Origin: Conchocele bisecta
Taxonomy: Eukaryota; Mollusca; Bivalvia; Lucinida; Thyasiridae
Assembly: GCA_029237695.1 (NCBI GenBank)
Contig: CM055277.1
Span: 41,574,242 to 41,638,241 of the forward strand
DNA: 64,000 nucleotides
Direction of reading: 5' to 3'
Shown here: piece after piece, positions 10,985-22,805 of the stretch
How the letters are laid out: each line of letters opens with the position of its first letter
Numbering within the stretch: the stretch's first letter is position 1
Program-made: the position numbers and the translations under genes
Notes under the pieces: model-generated
Told to the model about the DNA's origin: nothing
Database searches by the model: none
The model's input: only the letters and a program-made list of their open reading frames with translations

Positions 10985-11192
10985 ATAAAAATATCATGCC
11001 TCATTTGAATATGAAAATAGCTTGATACCACTGCTAGTCATTATCAGTAAAATAAATATATACTAAATGATTATATATGGATAGCGGGAACACATAATTT
11101 TTAGAACTGGTGGAATAGTGACACAATTATACACTTATTTTAATTGCCTATAAAGAACAGTTTGTGCCCACTGAGTGGGCATGTACCTTTAA
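10985..11192. mobile_element. FB2 element, truncated right part
   Basis: Carries AAAATATCATGCCTCATTTG through to CCCACTGAGTGGGCATGTAC. The upstream neighbour (about 10,830-10,985) is a different repeat ending GCCACCCGTTCTTCGAAACC, so this copy is either truncated or interrupted. Confidence 0.65.
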
Positions 11193-11224
11193 AAAATAAC
11201 TTTAACCTTAAATCAAAAAAATTT

Positions 11225-12042
11225 AACCGGACGGATGTACGTACGTACGTATGTAGGCCAATGTGACAACTATATCGCACTGTCCACATGCAGGCATGTC
11301 AAAAACTTTGAGGTAAATTTGAAAGTAATTTTACCTTGATATTGGGCACAGGGGTTGCAGGAGTTGAGCATAGAATGAAAATATGGATGATGATAAACAA
11401 ACATGTGAAGCTTCGAGTGAATTGGCGAAGCTGTTTCTGAGATATAGTGTTCTTAAAAACTTTAACCTACCAGTAAATAAAAATCAGATGGCCATGGCCC
11501 GCATGTTGAGCCCACCGAGGCATTTGATGGTGTCCGAGTATATTTATTTGAAGTTTGAATTAACGTATGTAAAAGCTTTAACGCAAATTTGAAAGTCATT
11601 TGACCTTGATCTTGGGCATGTGGGTCGCATGCGTGGGCTATAATATGAAAATATGGATGATAATAAAGAATTATCTGAAGTTTGAAGCAAATCTGGGTAA
11701 GTGTTGTGGAGATATAAGGTATGCAAAAACTTTAACAAAAATTTCAATGTCATTTGACCTTGACCTTGGGGCACAGGGGCCGCATGAGTGGGACACAGAA
11801 TGAATATATGGATTATGACTAATAAGCATTTGATGTTTCAAGTCAATGTGACTTAGGATATGGTATTTAAAAACATACACCGATTTCGGACGGACTGACG
11901 CACGGACGTCATTGTGATCACTAAGTCTCGCTTTCCGCAAGCAGGCTCGGCAAAAAAAATACAGATGGACGTCAATGTGCAGACTATATCGCACTGTCCG
12001 CAGGCGGTCGCGACAACAATTGTCCAACCCCTTTTTAAATTT
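11225..12042. mobile_element. PL-A pearl-like array
   Basis: Contains (ACGT)n-rich GTACGTACGTACGTATGTAG, several units with TTTGACCTTGACCTTGGGGC and GAATGAAAATATGGATGATG, a PL-A head at about 11,486, and the tail word ACTATATCGCACTGTCCGCA. Units are about 150 bp and diverged from one another. Confidence 0.75.
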
Positions 12043-12547
12043 TTAAAGGTGCAAGCCCACTCAGTAGGCTAAAAATGCTCTTTATGGGAATTAAATAAGT
12101 GTATAATTGTCACTATTCCACTACTTTAATATAAACATTACGAGTGCCCGCTATACAGATATAATCATTTGGTAATATTTATTTTACTGATAGTGACGCG
12201 CGGTGGTATCGGTATTTTCATGTGCAAATGGGGCATGATATTTTATAATTATTTATACTATTAAATTAAATGCATCAACTGAAAAAAAAATTGACAGATT
12301 ATAAAGTATGATCATTGCACATCAAAAATAAATACAGAGAATAAATAGTAATGTCCGTTAACATTTTAAGGACACGGTTATCGTCCCTGATATCAATGTG
12401 GAAATTTTCTTCTGATATAAAATGTATAATAATGCCAAACAATACGTGGGTAATGGTAAATGATTGTTTATCTGGCCAGAAAATGTATCCGATGATGTCT
12501 CTGACATAAAGAACATTTTGTGCCTAGTGAGTGGGCATGTACCTTTA
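12043..12547. mobile_element. FB2 element (complete)
   Basis: Ends AAAGGTGCAAGCCCACTCAG and CTAGTGAGTGGGCATGTACC; 505 bp, opposite interior orientation to the copy at 10,290. It directly follows a PL-A tail. Confidence 0.8.
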
Positions 12548-12599
12548 ACGCTAGCTCCGCCCTGTCCAGTGAGACCTATACATGCGTTAAGTTTCATAA

Positions 12600-13200
12600 A
12601 AAATATTGCAAAGGGAAGTGTTCGCGTTATGCTCCGGACAAATCAGTGCGCGAAAAAACAAAGGGAGATAACTAAACTAGAAAATGTGTTCATAGAACAC
12701 GGATACCCCACATATCGCTTTGATAGTAAACAAGGCAAAATTCCAGTTTCCAAAAGGGAGAGATAATCCATGACACGGGGTTCAAATCAAAAATCGAAAT
12801 AAACTTTCCGCATCTACTCATCAGAAGGAAGCTACATAGCAAATTTCAGTGCTGTAGCTATTACAAAAGTTTTACGAGTTACAAGGCAAAATTTTCAAAT
12901 TCTAATTCAAAAAGAGGGAGATAATCCATGACTCGGGGGTCGAATGAAAATAAACTTTGCAAATCTACTCATCATAAGGACATACCAAGTTTCAGGTGCT
13001 ACAAGACAAAATTGGAAAATTCTAACTTGAAAAGGGGGAGATAATCCATGACCATGGGGTCGAATCAAACATACATGTACCAAGTTTCAGGTATGTAGCT
13101 ATTACGGTTTGTTTAAAAGTTTTTCGAGTTACTAGGTTGGTGACGGACGGAAGAACGGACAAGGTCAAGGGTAACACTAAATGCCCCCTCCTCTATCGTG
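12600..13200. repeat. Repeats with AGGGAGATAATCCATGAC
   Basis: Three diverged units (near 12,752, 12,908 and 13,033) with GGGAGATAATCCATGACNCG, GAAATAAACTTTGC and CATCTACTCATCA. Ends GACGGACGGAAGAACGGACA then CCCCTCCTCTATCGTGG. A related fragment sits at 36,690-36,970 beside CENPJ exon 12. Confidence 0.7.
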
Positions 13201-13209
13201 GTGAGGCAA

Positions 13210-13850
13210 AAGTTGTCATATACAAGTAACTTACCTTAATTTATCAGTTACACATCAGACGATGAATGAACTTTAATTCTGGTGTAGAATCTTAAAGTTA
13301 TTCATTATATTCAATAGTGCTGCTTTGACATGACGTGAAATTAAAACATGCATGACATGATCTGGAAGAAAAACCACAGACCAAGCACGCATATTCAGAA
13401 TCACGTCTGTCGGTTCTTATCCAGCTCCGATTTCTGTCACCTGTCCACAAAATCCAGAATCCAACATTGTCGCAAATTTAATCCTCTATGTTGGTGTACG
13501 TTAGAACAAAATGTCACTTAGTATATTATCCAATCCATTGTAATCTCTTGCTTCTCTAAATAAATGCGTCCAACAATCCCTGTAGCTGCTATCGTGATAA
13601 AAAATGTTAAAGGTTCCGTCAGCGCCTCACATATTGATCTTAATATCCACCATTTTGATTCCAAGTACCAGAATGATGATGTTTCCATGCGCCGTCGTAG
13701 TGTTATCTGTCAGATTCCTTATTGTTTATTTGATCAAATTGATGGACAAATTTGTGTCCGCTAATGTCGCCAAGAGCATAATCTGTGACGTTGACTGTAA
13801 TAATTTGGCATAACTTCTAGCTTGTGAATTTTTGGTTGAATGAAGTGATC
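13210..13850. other. Unassigned intergenic sequence
   Basis: Short frames with hydrophobic runs occur on the + strand near 13,600-13,800, but they lack splice context or homology I recognise. Nothing is called. Confidence 0.5.
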
Positions 13851-14125
13851 ACTATGGTGAATAAGTGTGTATTTGTGCCCGGTTTGCTCAGCAGGTAGAG
13901 CGATGGTGTGGTAAACCAGGATCCCCGGTTCGATTCCGGGCTGGTGCACATCTTTCTCACCCTGTGACATTTAGCGCCCAACGTAGTTGCGGGAAGTAAC
14001 TCTGCAGAATACTCCCGCATCGTCCGTACCGAGAGTTTATAATGGTGCTCTCCGTAGGTTTCCCCTGCAAAGTACCAAATCACATCTGATTTGCACTTCA
14101 ACTGTTAATTGCGACATATTTTCTG
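13851..14125 (+). mobile_element. tRNA-derived SINE
   Basis: Head GTGCCCGGTTTGCTCAGCAG GTAGAGC resembles a tRNA A-box region, and CCGGTTCGATTCCGGG is a perfect B-box with stem. The tail (AGTTGCGGGAAGTAACTCTG ... GTCCGTACC) recurs in part at 17,165 and 29,355. The A-box has one mismatch (TTGCTCAGCAGG) and the acceptor stem pairs poorly, so I call it a SINE and not a tRNA gene. Confidence 0.7.
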
Positions 14126-14194
14126 TATTTTTCAATTGAAAGAAATGTCAGTATTATACTTATTCATTTCTGTGTAATAAGTACAGAAAAATAT

Positions 14195-14540
14195 GTCACA
14201 ATTAACAGCTAGAGCGCGAATGAGATCCGATTCGGTACTCTGCAGGAAAAACCTATGGAGCACCGGAACTCTGGGTACGGACGATAATTGAGTATTCTGT
14301 TGCCCAAATTGTACCCAAACATATGGAATTCGGAGACAAAAATTAAACATAGAATTCGAGGACGAATTTCAATTTGGCGGAGAAGAATGTCACAGTACGC
14401 AACTGACCATGGGGATGAAGTGTGTATGATCTGTGCCTTGTTAGCTTGCTCGGTAGAGTCATGGGCATGGTACGGTAAACATGAGGTCCCTGGTTCGATT
14501 CCGGGCCGTTATTTATCTTTCTCACTCTGTGACACAAGTA
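14195..14540 (+). mobile_element. tRNA-derived SINE, rearranged second copy
   Basis: GTTAGCTTGCTCGGTAGAGT and GGTTCGATTCCGGGCCG form A- and B-box-like parts at 14,440-14,510, followed by TTTATCTTTCTCACTCTGTG as in the copy at 13,851. The stretch 14,195-14,285 (GCGAATGAGATCCGATTCGG) matches the tail in the opposite orientation, suggesting a local inverted duplication. Confidence 0.6.
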
Positions 14541-14544
14541 AACC

Positions 14545-15235
14545 GTTTTATTTTAAATAAATGGCTATCACCAGAATAAATATTATCTTCACAAAATTTG
14601 AATCGGGCCACTAGAAATCAACAGCTAGAACAGAATGTTTGCAGTAATATAAATCTTATTCCAAAATAAATTTTTAATATTTTAATTTTTATGATCAGGT
14701 TTCGAAAATTAAAATATGCTTTTCTTTTAAAATTATTATCAATATGTTCACCATGTTATTATGGTTAATATTCAATTCACAGTCTCCTTGCAGCTTGAAA
14801 TTGAAAGACATTATGAAAAGTTGTATTGATCTCAGAAATTGTCATGTCGACTATAGGATCGCGTCGAAATAATGTCAACATAATAGGAAAACGTAATTTG
14901 ATACCGACGAAAAAGTAAACAAAACGCAAAATTGATGCTTTGTTTTGCTATATTATACCGTAGACCACACATTATCATTTGATTTTATATGAAAATAAAT
15001 ATATTGTCAGCATGGTGGTGTCTATTAATGTGTTCTTGATATTCGGAACGGCAGTGAGTGAGTGACGACATTTTGTTTTGTCCAAGAAATTGTCAAGGTC
15101 AATGTTTCACTGTTTGTCTGGCAATAACCCGCCGATTTATATTGCGCACCAAAAAAACAGATCACAAATACCGCTGACTTTCTAGGGTAGTCACTTTGAA
15201 TTAGATAGATGGGATAACATTTTGGATTGGAACAC
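14545..15235. other. AT-rich unassigned sequence
   Basis: No gene, RNA or repeat I can name; one of the least repetitive stretches in the left half. Confidence 0.5.
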
Positions 15236-15239
15236 GGAT

Positions 15240-15545
15240 ACGTTTGTCAACTATTTCGATTTTATTGCCGATTGTTAAGCAGAGCGGTCCGCTGGTTTTA
15301 CCGCAGAGCGCAGCGTAAAGCGGTCATTCTTTCGCAGTTTACAGAAACAAAGGAGCGTAAATTGCAATTAAAAGCGGAGCGCAGCGCGAACTGCGCTATA
15401 AGTATTGCAATTCCGCAACCAACTCTTTGGACCGCGGTCACATGATTGCAGTCCGATTGCGGTCCGATTGCGGTCCAATTGCAATTAATGGGAACGCGAA
15501 TTGCAATCCTGCGCTCCAGGAATTGCAATTCGCCTGGTAAGAGAA
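15240..15545. repeat. GCGGTCC/GCAATT short-repeat block
   Basis: Built from GCAGAGCGGTCCGCTGG, GCGGTCATTCTTTCGCAG and GATTGCGGTCCGATTGCGGT words with internal inversions; related to 7,075-7,285. It translates openly on both strands because the words are palindromic, not because it is coding. Confidence 0.65.
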
Positions 15546-16007
15546 CCGCAGGCCACTCTGTAGCTACAATAATTCGCCTCCGATATGTTACATGTATCTA
15601 CGCGAGAGGTATGGAGCGGAATAGCAAGCTTGTTTCTAGGGTTAACGGGGTCGAATCCCATAGTTCACCTGTTGTGATAGTGCACATGCAAGAAGGCAAG
15701 AAGGCACGGTTCAGTATGGATAGACCCCGGCACCGTTTCCATTAAGACGGAAACCCCGTTGTTCTGGAGTGGATAATCCCGGATTATGGGGATTACGGGG
15801 ATTAACCCCGGTAAACGGATAACGTCCGCGTATCCGTGACATCGCATTGATGTATCGCGTACAAAGGTCGGATTGTAAATTTTAGTAAAAATGTGGCTGT
15901 GGCTGTAGAAATGGAGCTTGTGAGTTTGGCGACTCCAATGTACAATGAACTAGTATAAATGAAGTTCCAATAATTTCCTAAATGAAACCAGAGTACCCTC
16001 TTCTGAT

Positions 16008-16195
16008 ATGTGGCTGTGACTGGAGAAATGGGGCTTATGAGCTTTGCGACCAGTGTAGATCCTGATCAGTCTGTGCATCCGCACAGTCTGATCAGGATCT
16101 ACACTGTTCGCCATTCCATCAATGAACCATCCGTCACTATTATAAGTAGTATAGATCGTTATCAGGCAACAGGAGTGTTTCTCCATTCAATCACA
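16008..16195. mobile_element. FB1 foldback element, right end lost
   Basis: TGTGGCTGTGACTGGAGAAA and the central CCGCACAGTCTGATCAGGAT palindrome are present; the closing arm is missing. A short end-only piece precedes it at 15,893-15,925. Confidence 0.7.
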
Positions 16196-16322
16196 GCCGC
16201 ACATAGGTTACGACTTGATACAAGCAGGTTTACCAGTGATTGAATAAATTGGATAAATATTTAGAGCTAGCATTAACTATTTAGAGCTAGCATTAATTAT
16301 TGGAGTTTATGTACATTTGGCG

Positions 16323-16455
16323 TTCCTGGTGTTTGATGCGCCATATTTCATTAAAATCAGTTACATAATAATAACAGAATACATACCTTGAATCGGAGGC
16401 GCTGCTGCAAGTTTCAGTAATTGTTGTTGTTGTTGTAACCACGTAATCATGCACC
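16323..16455. mobile_element. Partial foldback element (same family as 6,519)
   Basis: Carries GATGCGCCATATTTCATTAA and the end TTGTTGTTGTTGTTGTAACC ACGTAATCATGCACCTTG. It is one half of the full palindrome. Confidence 0.75.
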
Positions 16456-16991
16456 TTGACTTACATGTATACAAAAGCTTTAGCAGGCACAGCATGATGG
16501 AGGCGTAATGTGGGAGGAAACTCGAGTACCTGGAGTAAACGCACTTGTCCGATCTGGCGACCATCATCTTACACACTTTCCCGATCGAGGATCGAACACG
16601 GACGGACCGGTGAAGCGGTGTACAATAGCAGCAAGAACACATGAGATACATGTATAACATGCAATCTAACGTTTCATCTCGTGTACTGTTAATTGCCAAC
16701 TTGTTTTTTTAACACTTCTTATATTTTTCTCTCGGTCAACAATAACTTTTGTTGCATCGCCTATCTGTGCCGCTTCGCTAAACGGTAAACCTCGAAATGT
16801 GCGAGTTCATGCCAAATATAAAATACGACACCAAAAGACCAGTCCATGAAAACAAAAACATAACATGCAATACGCCATGCTAGTAACATTGTTCTACAGT
16901 GGGTTAGTGCAGCCGGTTCAGTATGCCGTTCGTGTCGGGCCACTACCCTACTAGTTGCGGAAACTTAACGCTCCATAATTTACTTACTTAC

Positions 16992-17144
16992 CAGGCCCGT
17001 ACGCAGGATTTTCTATTGGGGGTGCGTCAGGGGCGAGCCCCATGAGATTACCGTTTGAAAAATAGCGGACCTCGGCGAATTTACGGGGGTACGTACGCAC
17101 CCGTCGCACTCCCCCCCCCCCCCCCCCCCCGCGTACGGGCCTGC
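16992..17144. mobile_element. hAT-like MITE with CAGGCCCGTACGC ends
   Basis: Left CAGGCCCGTACGCAGGATTT; right, after a long (C)n tract, GCGTACGGGCCTG. The CAGGCCCG start fits hAT-type ends. The flanks (CTTACTTAC on both sides) are low-complexity, so an 8 bp duplication cannot be judged. Confidence 0.65.
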
Positions 17145-17264
17145 TTACTTACTTACTATACCCCCATACGAGTTGCGGGCACTAACTCTGCAAATCTCCC
17201 GTATCGTCCGAATGCTACGGACAGTACGAGAGTTTCACGGTTCATCTGACAAGGCTTAGGAAAC

Positions 17265-17510
17265 GGGATGGGCGAGGCTCTGCCGAGGACATCCCGTTTC
17301 CGTGCCGCGCCAGATATGTTTTTCCATTCACGGCACTAACAGACTATTCTATTTATTCCGTCAACACCTACACATAGCTGTAAAATGCAATACAAATAAC
17401 CCCAGCCATCCCACATATTCATACGCTGTGATTAGGTCATATGGACAGGATATCAAAAATGTTTCACGGCACACACGCACTGTGTTGACGGGATAAAGAG
17501 TGCTGTTCCC
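17265..17510. mobile_element. FB5 foldback element, partial
   Basis: GAAACGGGATGGGCGAGGCT / GAGGACATCCCGTTTC hairpin followed by TTTTCCATTCACGGCACTAA, TCCGTCAACACCTAC and GACAGGATATCAAAAATGTT. All of it recurs inverted and more complete at 19,928-20,195. Confidence 0.7.
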
Positions 17511-17519
17511 GCAACCATA

Positions 17520-17900
17520 CAATACGCGAATGCCAGAAAATTCATGAATATTGCTTATGACATTATTGACTTGATTTTGGCCATTTCTCACTTCATATAT
17601 CGACACAAACAGATTCCATATTTGCTTTGCAAACACAAATATGGTAACTCATGAAATAACATACCATAGAGTTACGGTGTATTCAGCACCAATTACTTTG
17701 GGAATCAATGAGTCTTACGGCATATGTATGTAGCCAGTCTAAATCCAGACTTCTTATTGGAGATAGCAGGGGGAAATCGTAAGTTGCATGTGTAAGAAAA
17801 ATATACAAAATTCAAATACCCATGCGTAGCTGCAAGAGCATGTGATAGTATATGCACTAAACCTACAGAAACTATTGTTATCCTATGCACAATTGCAATA
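17520..17900. other. Unassigned intergenic sequence
   Basis: Nothing recognised. Confidence 0.5.
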
Positions 17901-17903
17901 ACA

Positions 17904-18146
17904 GGGGGCCGTTTCACTAAACTTCGTACGACTAAAAAATGTTCGTAAGTGCAAAATTATGATAGTCTGTAAATATCACATGTAATTTAACAATGTTTTC
18001 TTGTAAACAATTATTGGATTTACATGTATTGAGCATATGCAGCCTATGCTCCATAAATATAAATCCATCAACTGAAATTTTCAGACGATTCTAAATTTGC
18101 GCTTACGGACATCTTAGTCGTACGAAATTTAGTGAAACGTGCCCCA
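17904..18146. mobile_element. FB3 foldback element
   Basis: About 243 bp palindrome: GGGGGCCGTTTCACTAAACT ... AGTGAAACGTGCCCC, centre GAGCATATGCAGCCTATGCT. Other copies: 23,759, 28,906, 29,402, 36,380 (left end lost) and 43,337 (half). Confidence 0.85.
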
Positions 18147-18189
18147 GGATTATGGCAGGTTTGGCCAGTTTACTTCTTGGTCCGTTTGT

Positions 18190-18842
18190 TTGTTTGTTTA
18201 TTGGTGCTTAACGGTCTATCAACAGCTATGGTCATGCAAGGCCGGGTCAGCGGGTTCGATCCCGTATTTAAAACCTGCTGCATGGGGGTGGGGGGGGGGG
18301 ATATTCTCGGCCAGGAAATTAGAATAACCTGAACTGGTGCCAGGTTCATACACACTAAAGTCACTTGACCCCTTCCCTTGAAAGTAATAGGATTATGACT
18401 AATCGTATTACTCATACAAGGGGTATAACAAGATTAAACCCTCAAATACAATAATACCAAAGACTACCTGAGTGCCAAACCTGTAGCCGATTTCACCAAC
18501 ATCGTAAAGTATACTTATCTATCAAAGTATACTTTGAGGGAGAAATTTTCAATTTTAGGATAAATTTATTAGTTTTTATTACGGTATACTGAATTTATTA
18601 CATTATCACAGCCATTTTGGCTGTGATAATGTAATAAATTCAGTATAATAATTCTGCATACTTTTAATCATCAAATATATGCAGTCGTTAGTTCTATATG
18701 AAATAATGCATTTCGGGAAAAATAAATGATTACTCCCTCAAAGTATACTACTTTGCAATGTTGGTGAAATATGCTACTGGTTTCCGTTGGGGATTCCTGT
18801 AAATTACCCATCGCATGCTCCCACCTGCCACCCACACTTCTT
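18190..18842 (-). mobile_element. S1 SINE-like element interrupted by FB4
   Basis: S1 starts near TTATTGGTGCTTAACGGTCT with CGGGTTCGATCCCGTATTTA (B-box-like), then CAGGTTCATACACACTAAAG and CACTTGACCCCTTCCC. After the FB4 insert (18,480-18,778) it resumes at TTCCGTTGGGGATTCCTGTA and ends CCCATCGCATGCTCCCACC. S1 copies are numerous in the window; the transcribed strand is inferred from the B-box and is uncertain. Confidence 0.65.
18480..18778. mobile_element. FB4 foldback element inside S1
   Basis: About 295 bp: CTGTAGCCGATTTCACCAAC ... GTTGGTGAAATATGCTACTG, inner AAAGTATACTTTGAGGGAG, and a central hairpin CATTATCACAGCCATTTTGG. Other copies: 21,061, 22,237, 49,351 (partial), 53,096 (half) and 55,772. 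Confidence 0.85.
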
Positions 18843-19049
18843 GGTCCGACTGTGGCTGGAGAAATTGGGTCTAATGACATTTGTTGCAAGTCTAGCTCAT
18901 ATGTAGTCAGTCCAGTTCCGGATCTGTGACTTGGGAAAGTGACCAGTTAGTCTAGCCCCTGATCTGCCACTGTGACTAGCCAATTGGTGCTTACGATAGG
19001 TGTGTCTAGTGATCCGTCAGCACACTCAATCCATAATAAATACTGTTAA

Positions 19050-19275
19050 AACCATTATATGCGGAATACACCTTTACGGGTATGATTTGTTTTTAAAGAT
19101 TTTATTTTTATTTTTGTTATTTCTCAATGAAAGTATATGTCGTGACCACTCATTTGAACCGTCTCAACGAGACGGTTCAAATAGTGGTCACGGCATATAT
19201 TTCTGAGCTCATATAATGAAAATATTTAGGATTTTCCACAAACAAAATGGCGTATTCTCAGCATGAAATGGGTTA
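19050..19275. mobile_element. FB7 foldback element
   Basis: Core hairpin CGTGACCACTCATTTGAACC GTCTC...GAGACGG, with outer arms AATACACCTTTACGGGTATG and CAAAATGGCGTATTCTCAGC. The copy at 53,300-53,935 is split by another insert. Confidence 0.7.
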
Positions 19276-19433
19276 ACGGACAAACAAGGCAAATCGGGTT
19301 TCGGATGAACCCCAATGTTAAATTACATCGTATGCTCACAACCAGCTGCTGCCTGCTGATCAGTTAGTTGTACATGACCATTTATCTAGTCACCATGGTC
19401 ACAACCAAACATATAGAACTGAATGAGAAGATT

Positions 19434-19927
19434 GATTGGTGTTTAACATCATATCAACAGCTAAGGTCATTAAGGCCGGGCCCGGGTTGGACTATCCCAT
19501 ATTTAAAATATCCAGGGAAAATCACCAAAATCAGAACTGAATATTTACAGAAGAATATATATTCAGCCCTGAAATTAGAATATCCTTACCTGGTGCCAGG
19601 TCCATTCCACACCATAGTCACTTAGCTCCAACCCCAAAAGTAAAATGATCAGCACTAATCGTATTACTTTATAATGAGGTATAAAAGGATTTAGCTCTCA
19701 AGTATCATAAGGCCGAAAATGTACATGAGGACCGAACCATGTAAGTCAGCATGCCGGTAATGATGAGTGAGTGAATAGGGTTTAACGTCCGCTTTTCTGA
19801 CATAGAGGTACAAGCCTCAGGGAGTCTACACGCAGACGGGTCAACGGCGGTAATGATGAACCCTGATCGTTGAATTACCCGTCGCCTGCTCCCGATCAAC
19901 CACCTAGTTAGTTGTATAAGCATGGTG
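19434..19927. mobile_element. S1 SINE-like element
   Basis: TTGGTGTTTAACATCATATC AACAGCTAAGGTC at the start, TATATTCAGCCCTGAAATTA and TGCCAGGTCCATTCCACACC in the middle. A related but distinct unit (GAATAGGGTTTAACGTCCGC) is joined near 19,770. Confidence 0.65.
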
Positions 19928-20195
19928 CCGTGAAACATTTTTAATATCCTGTCAATAGGACCTAATCACTGCGTATGAATATGTGCGGTGGCTGGGGTTA
20001 TTTTTATTGCATTTTAAAGTTATTTGTAGGTGTTGACGGGATAAATAGAATAGTAGGTTAGTGCCATGGATGGGAAAAAATATCTGGCAAAGCTTAGGAA
20101 ACGGGATGTGCTCGGCAGAGCCTCGCCCATCCCGTTTCCTAAGCCTTGCCAGATATTTTTCCCATTCACGGCACTAACCTACTATTCTCTATTTC
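19928..20195. mobile_element. FB5 foldback element
   Basis: GTGAAACATTTTTAATATCC TGTC...GGTGTTGACGGGATAAATAG, then a near-perfect hairpin: TCTGGCAAAGCTTAGGAAAC / GTTTCCTAAGCCTTGCCAGA. It is the inverted counterpart of 17,265-17,510. Confidence 0.75.
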
Positions 20196-20199
20196 TCTA

Positions 20200-21060
20200 G
20201 TCACCATGATCACAACCATATAGAACAGAATGAGAAGAAAAATTAACGCTAACATCTATGTACGGATTTAATGTTTTCTGGCTGTACATTCCTGCCTACA
20301 GCTTAAATGTACAAGTACAGACACACGTGTATACATGGCATGTCTACAGATATGTGTGTGTATATCTAGAAAGTCATATATGCGACTTGCCACAGCACAT
20401 TCACAATCTGATCAGGGATTACCCTGTTCACTATGGAGAAGATTTTTTAGTAAGCTTCTAACAAAAACATATATGCGATGCAGGCTGCCTCAGTGAACTA
20501 GCTGATAAAGAAACCGACCAAAAATAAAATAAACTGACCAAAACCTCAGTAAGTCTCCTTTTGTGAGGGTAGGGAAAATGTGACTTAAACGAGAGACTAT
20601 GCACTTATCTATTTGAAGAGCAAATTTGAAATTTGAAAGGTTTCGTTGTACATGTATGTCTGTTTCAGTCAACACGTAAGTTATAGTTCACATACGATTT
20701 TTAATAGGTACCTTAAAATTTAGAGCGACCGTCAGCGAGCAAGAAATTAGTTTATTAAAAATTCAATATGTGAACTATAACTTACTTATTGTTTACCCAG
20801 CCCAGTCGTGAAGCTCCGCCCCATAAACGTGATTGGTGGTATGACACAAAGTGAGAGCGTGTGTGGGCAGTAATATGCTTTGCGTCTCGTGAACTGATGA
20901 CAACAAGGCGTAAAATCAATTATAAATATAGCGGCTGAACATTTAATGATTAATTTAATAGATATTGGCGAAGGCGTCGCAACAAGTGATTAATCGAGAC
21001 AAAATGCTGTTCTTTCATTGGTCGAGAAATTAGGGTAAAAAATAAATGAACAGTGGATGC
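20200..21060. other. Mostly unassigned; one weak palindrome
   Basis: A palindrome-like pair (AAGTTATAGTTCACATACGA at 20,678 and ATATGTGAACTATAACTTAC at 20,766) probably marks a small element. The rest shows no gene or repeat I can name. Confidence 0.5.
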
Positions 21061-21352
21061 TCTGTAGCCGATTTCATCAAAATTGCAAAGTATACTTATC
21101 TAGATATTAAGTATACTATGAGGGAGTAATCATTTATTTTTCTAATCACTGCATATACTTGATGATTAAAAGTATGCAGAATTATTATACTGAAATTATT
21201 ACATTATCACAGCCATTTTGGCTGTGATAATGTAATAAATTCAGTATAATAAAAAATAAATAAACTTATCCTTAAATTGAAAATTTCTCCCTCAAAGTAT
21301 ACTTTGTTAAATAACTTAGTATACTTGGCAATGTTGGTGAAATAGGCTACAG
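21061..21352. mobile_element. FB4 foldback element
   Basis: CTGTAGCCGATTTCATCAAA ... GTTGGTGAAATAGGCTACAG, central hairpin CATTATCACAGCCATTTTGG. Complete copy in unique sequence. Confidence 0.85.
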
Positions 21353-21915
21353 ATGAGACTACACAGATGTAATGGTGGACCTGGCGCTATGATGGTCACA
21401 CATATTGCAGCTTTCTGACGTTCCAAGTTGTTAGTAGCATTAGCAAGGCTTCAACATTAAAATTGAAACCCAAATAAGTCCTAATCTGATTGCAGACATA
21501 CCCCACATACTGATTGAGTATACACAAGTTGAAAAGGCACTATATGGCCACAACATTGCATCACATTTACATTTATATACATACATAAGCATACACATAA
21601 TAATGAACAAACTCATTAATTTATACAAATTTAAAACTCTTCGTACAAAAATATTCTATATTCAAAATATACACAACAAATATCAATTGAGACACAACAT
21701 ATCATTATATCCTTTCATTAAGAACATTTGGACTGTTGACAAAATGCTACTTATAACATTTGCGACCAGTGTATGACCATATCAGCCTGCACATATGCGC
21801 AGTCTGATCAAGGCCTGTGCTCTTGTGGCATATTTTCTGTAGCATTTGTACATTTATTTATTACCAGTATAATAGGATTTTAAATACACTGTATTATACA
21901 CAAACAAATATTTTC

Positions 21916-22210
21916 CAGAGCTCCAGATAAGGTGTGTATTGGCGTATTTTACGCAATTATTTTAGCTGAATACGCATTATCAAAAGTGTGAGCACAAAAT
22001 ACGCACAGCAATGTGAAAATACGCATTGATTTTCAAATTTTAGAAGCTCAAATAAGTGAATGTTTAAATTTGTTATATTTGTTCATCATTTGTTCCCTAT
22101 TTAGTATAAATGAAGAAAATCAGTAATCCTTTTGTAAAAGTAAAATATGCAATGATATTGAAATCAGGGGGTATAGTACGCTTTAGACACAAAGCTTATC
22201 TGAAGCTCTG
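21916..22210. mobile_element. H8 element (hAT-like ends)
   Basis: CAGAGCTCCAGATAAGGTGT ... CTTATCTGAAGCTCTG, about 295 bp, AT-rich, no coding. CAGRG-type termini suggest a hAT MITE. Other copies: 33,009, 33,907, 44,371, 48,003 (split) and partial ones at 59,840 and 62,427. Confidence 0.7.
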
Positions 22211-22236
22211 ATTTTCATTCTACACATACGGTACTA

Positions 22237-22525
22237 CAGTAGCCGATTTCACCAACATTGCAAAGTCTACTTTTCTAGCAAAGTATACTTTGAGGGAGTA
22301 ATCATTTATTTTCCCCGAAATGCATTATTTCATATAGAACTAACGACTGCATATATTTTATGATTAAAAGTATGCAGAATTATTATACTGAATTATTATA
22401 CTGAATGTAATGTAATACATTCAGTATAATAAAAATTAATAAACATCCTAAAATTGAAAATTTCTCCCTCAAAGTGTACTTTGCTTGAACAGTATACTTT
22501 GTAGTGTTGGTGAAATATGCTACAG
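22237..22525. mobile_element. FB4 foldback element
   Basis: CAGTAGCCGATTTCACCAAC ... GTTGGTGAAATATGCTACAG; the central hairpin is shortened to TACTGAATGTAATGTAATAC. Confidence 0.85.
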
Positions 22526-22805
22526 ATCTAAGAGCACTAGAGATTACCAACACGAGATTCACACGTATAAAACAACCACAGTTACAGAGAAGTGTTGATG
22601 TCAACAACAGCGTCAACAACAACAGAACAGAAATAGCACCAAATTGAAGGGAAAGAACATGATAGAGCGCTGTTTGTTCAGACAACAGGTGCATACATGA
22701 CACAGGTGAACATAATGGGAGATTAGTTATATCTGTAAATGACACAAGCAATGTGACTTTGTACCTAAGGATATGTGCAATTTTTCTTGTAACATATTTA
22801 CATAT

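Noticed and set aside
9950..13810. Numerous 65-120 residue frames between PL-A and FB2 copies
   Set aside because: All lie in repeats, overlap on both strands and show no domain or splice structure.
13564..13813. Hydrophobic short frames that could be a membrane segment
   Set aside because: No neighbouring exon, no conserved motif, and two overlapping frames are equally open.
13877..13950. Possible tRNA gene
   Set aside because: The B-box is perfect but the A-box has a mismatch, the acceptor stem pairs poorly and a SINE tail follows; a second degraded copy lies nearby.
22530..22751. Minus-strand frame with a hydrophobic run (VLLLLTLLLTS)
   Set aside because: The run is caused by CAACAACAAC simple sequence; no flanking coding evidence.
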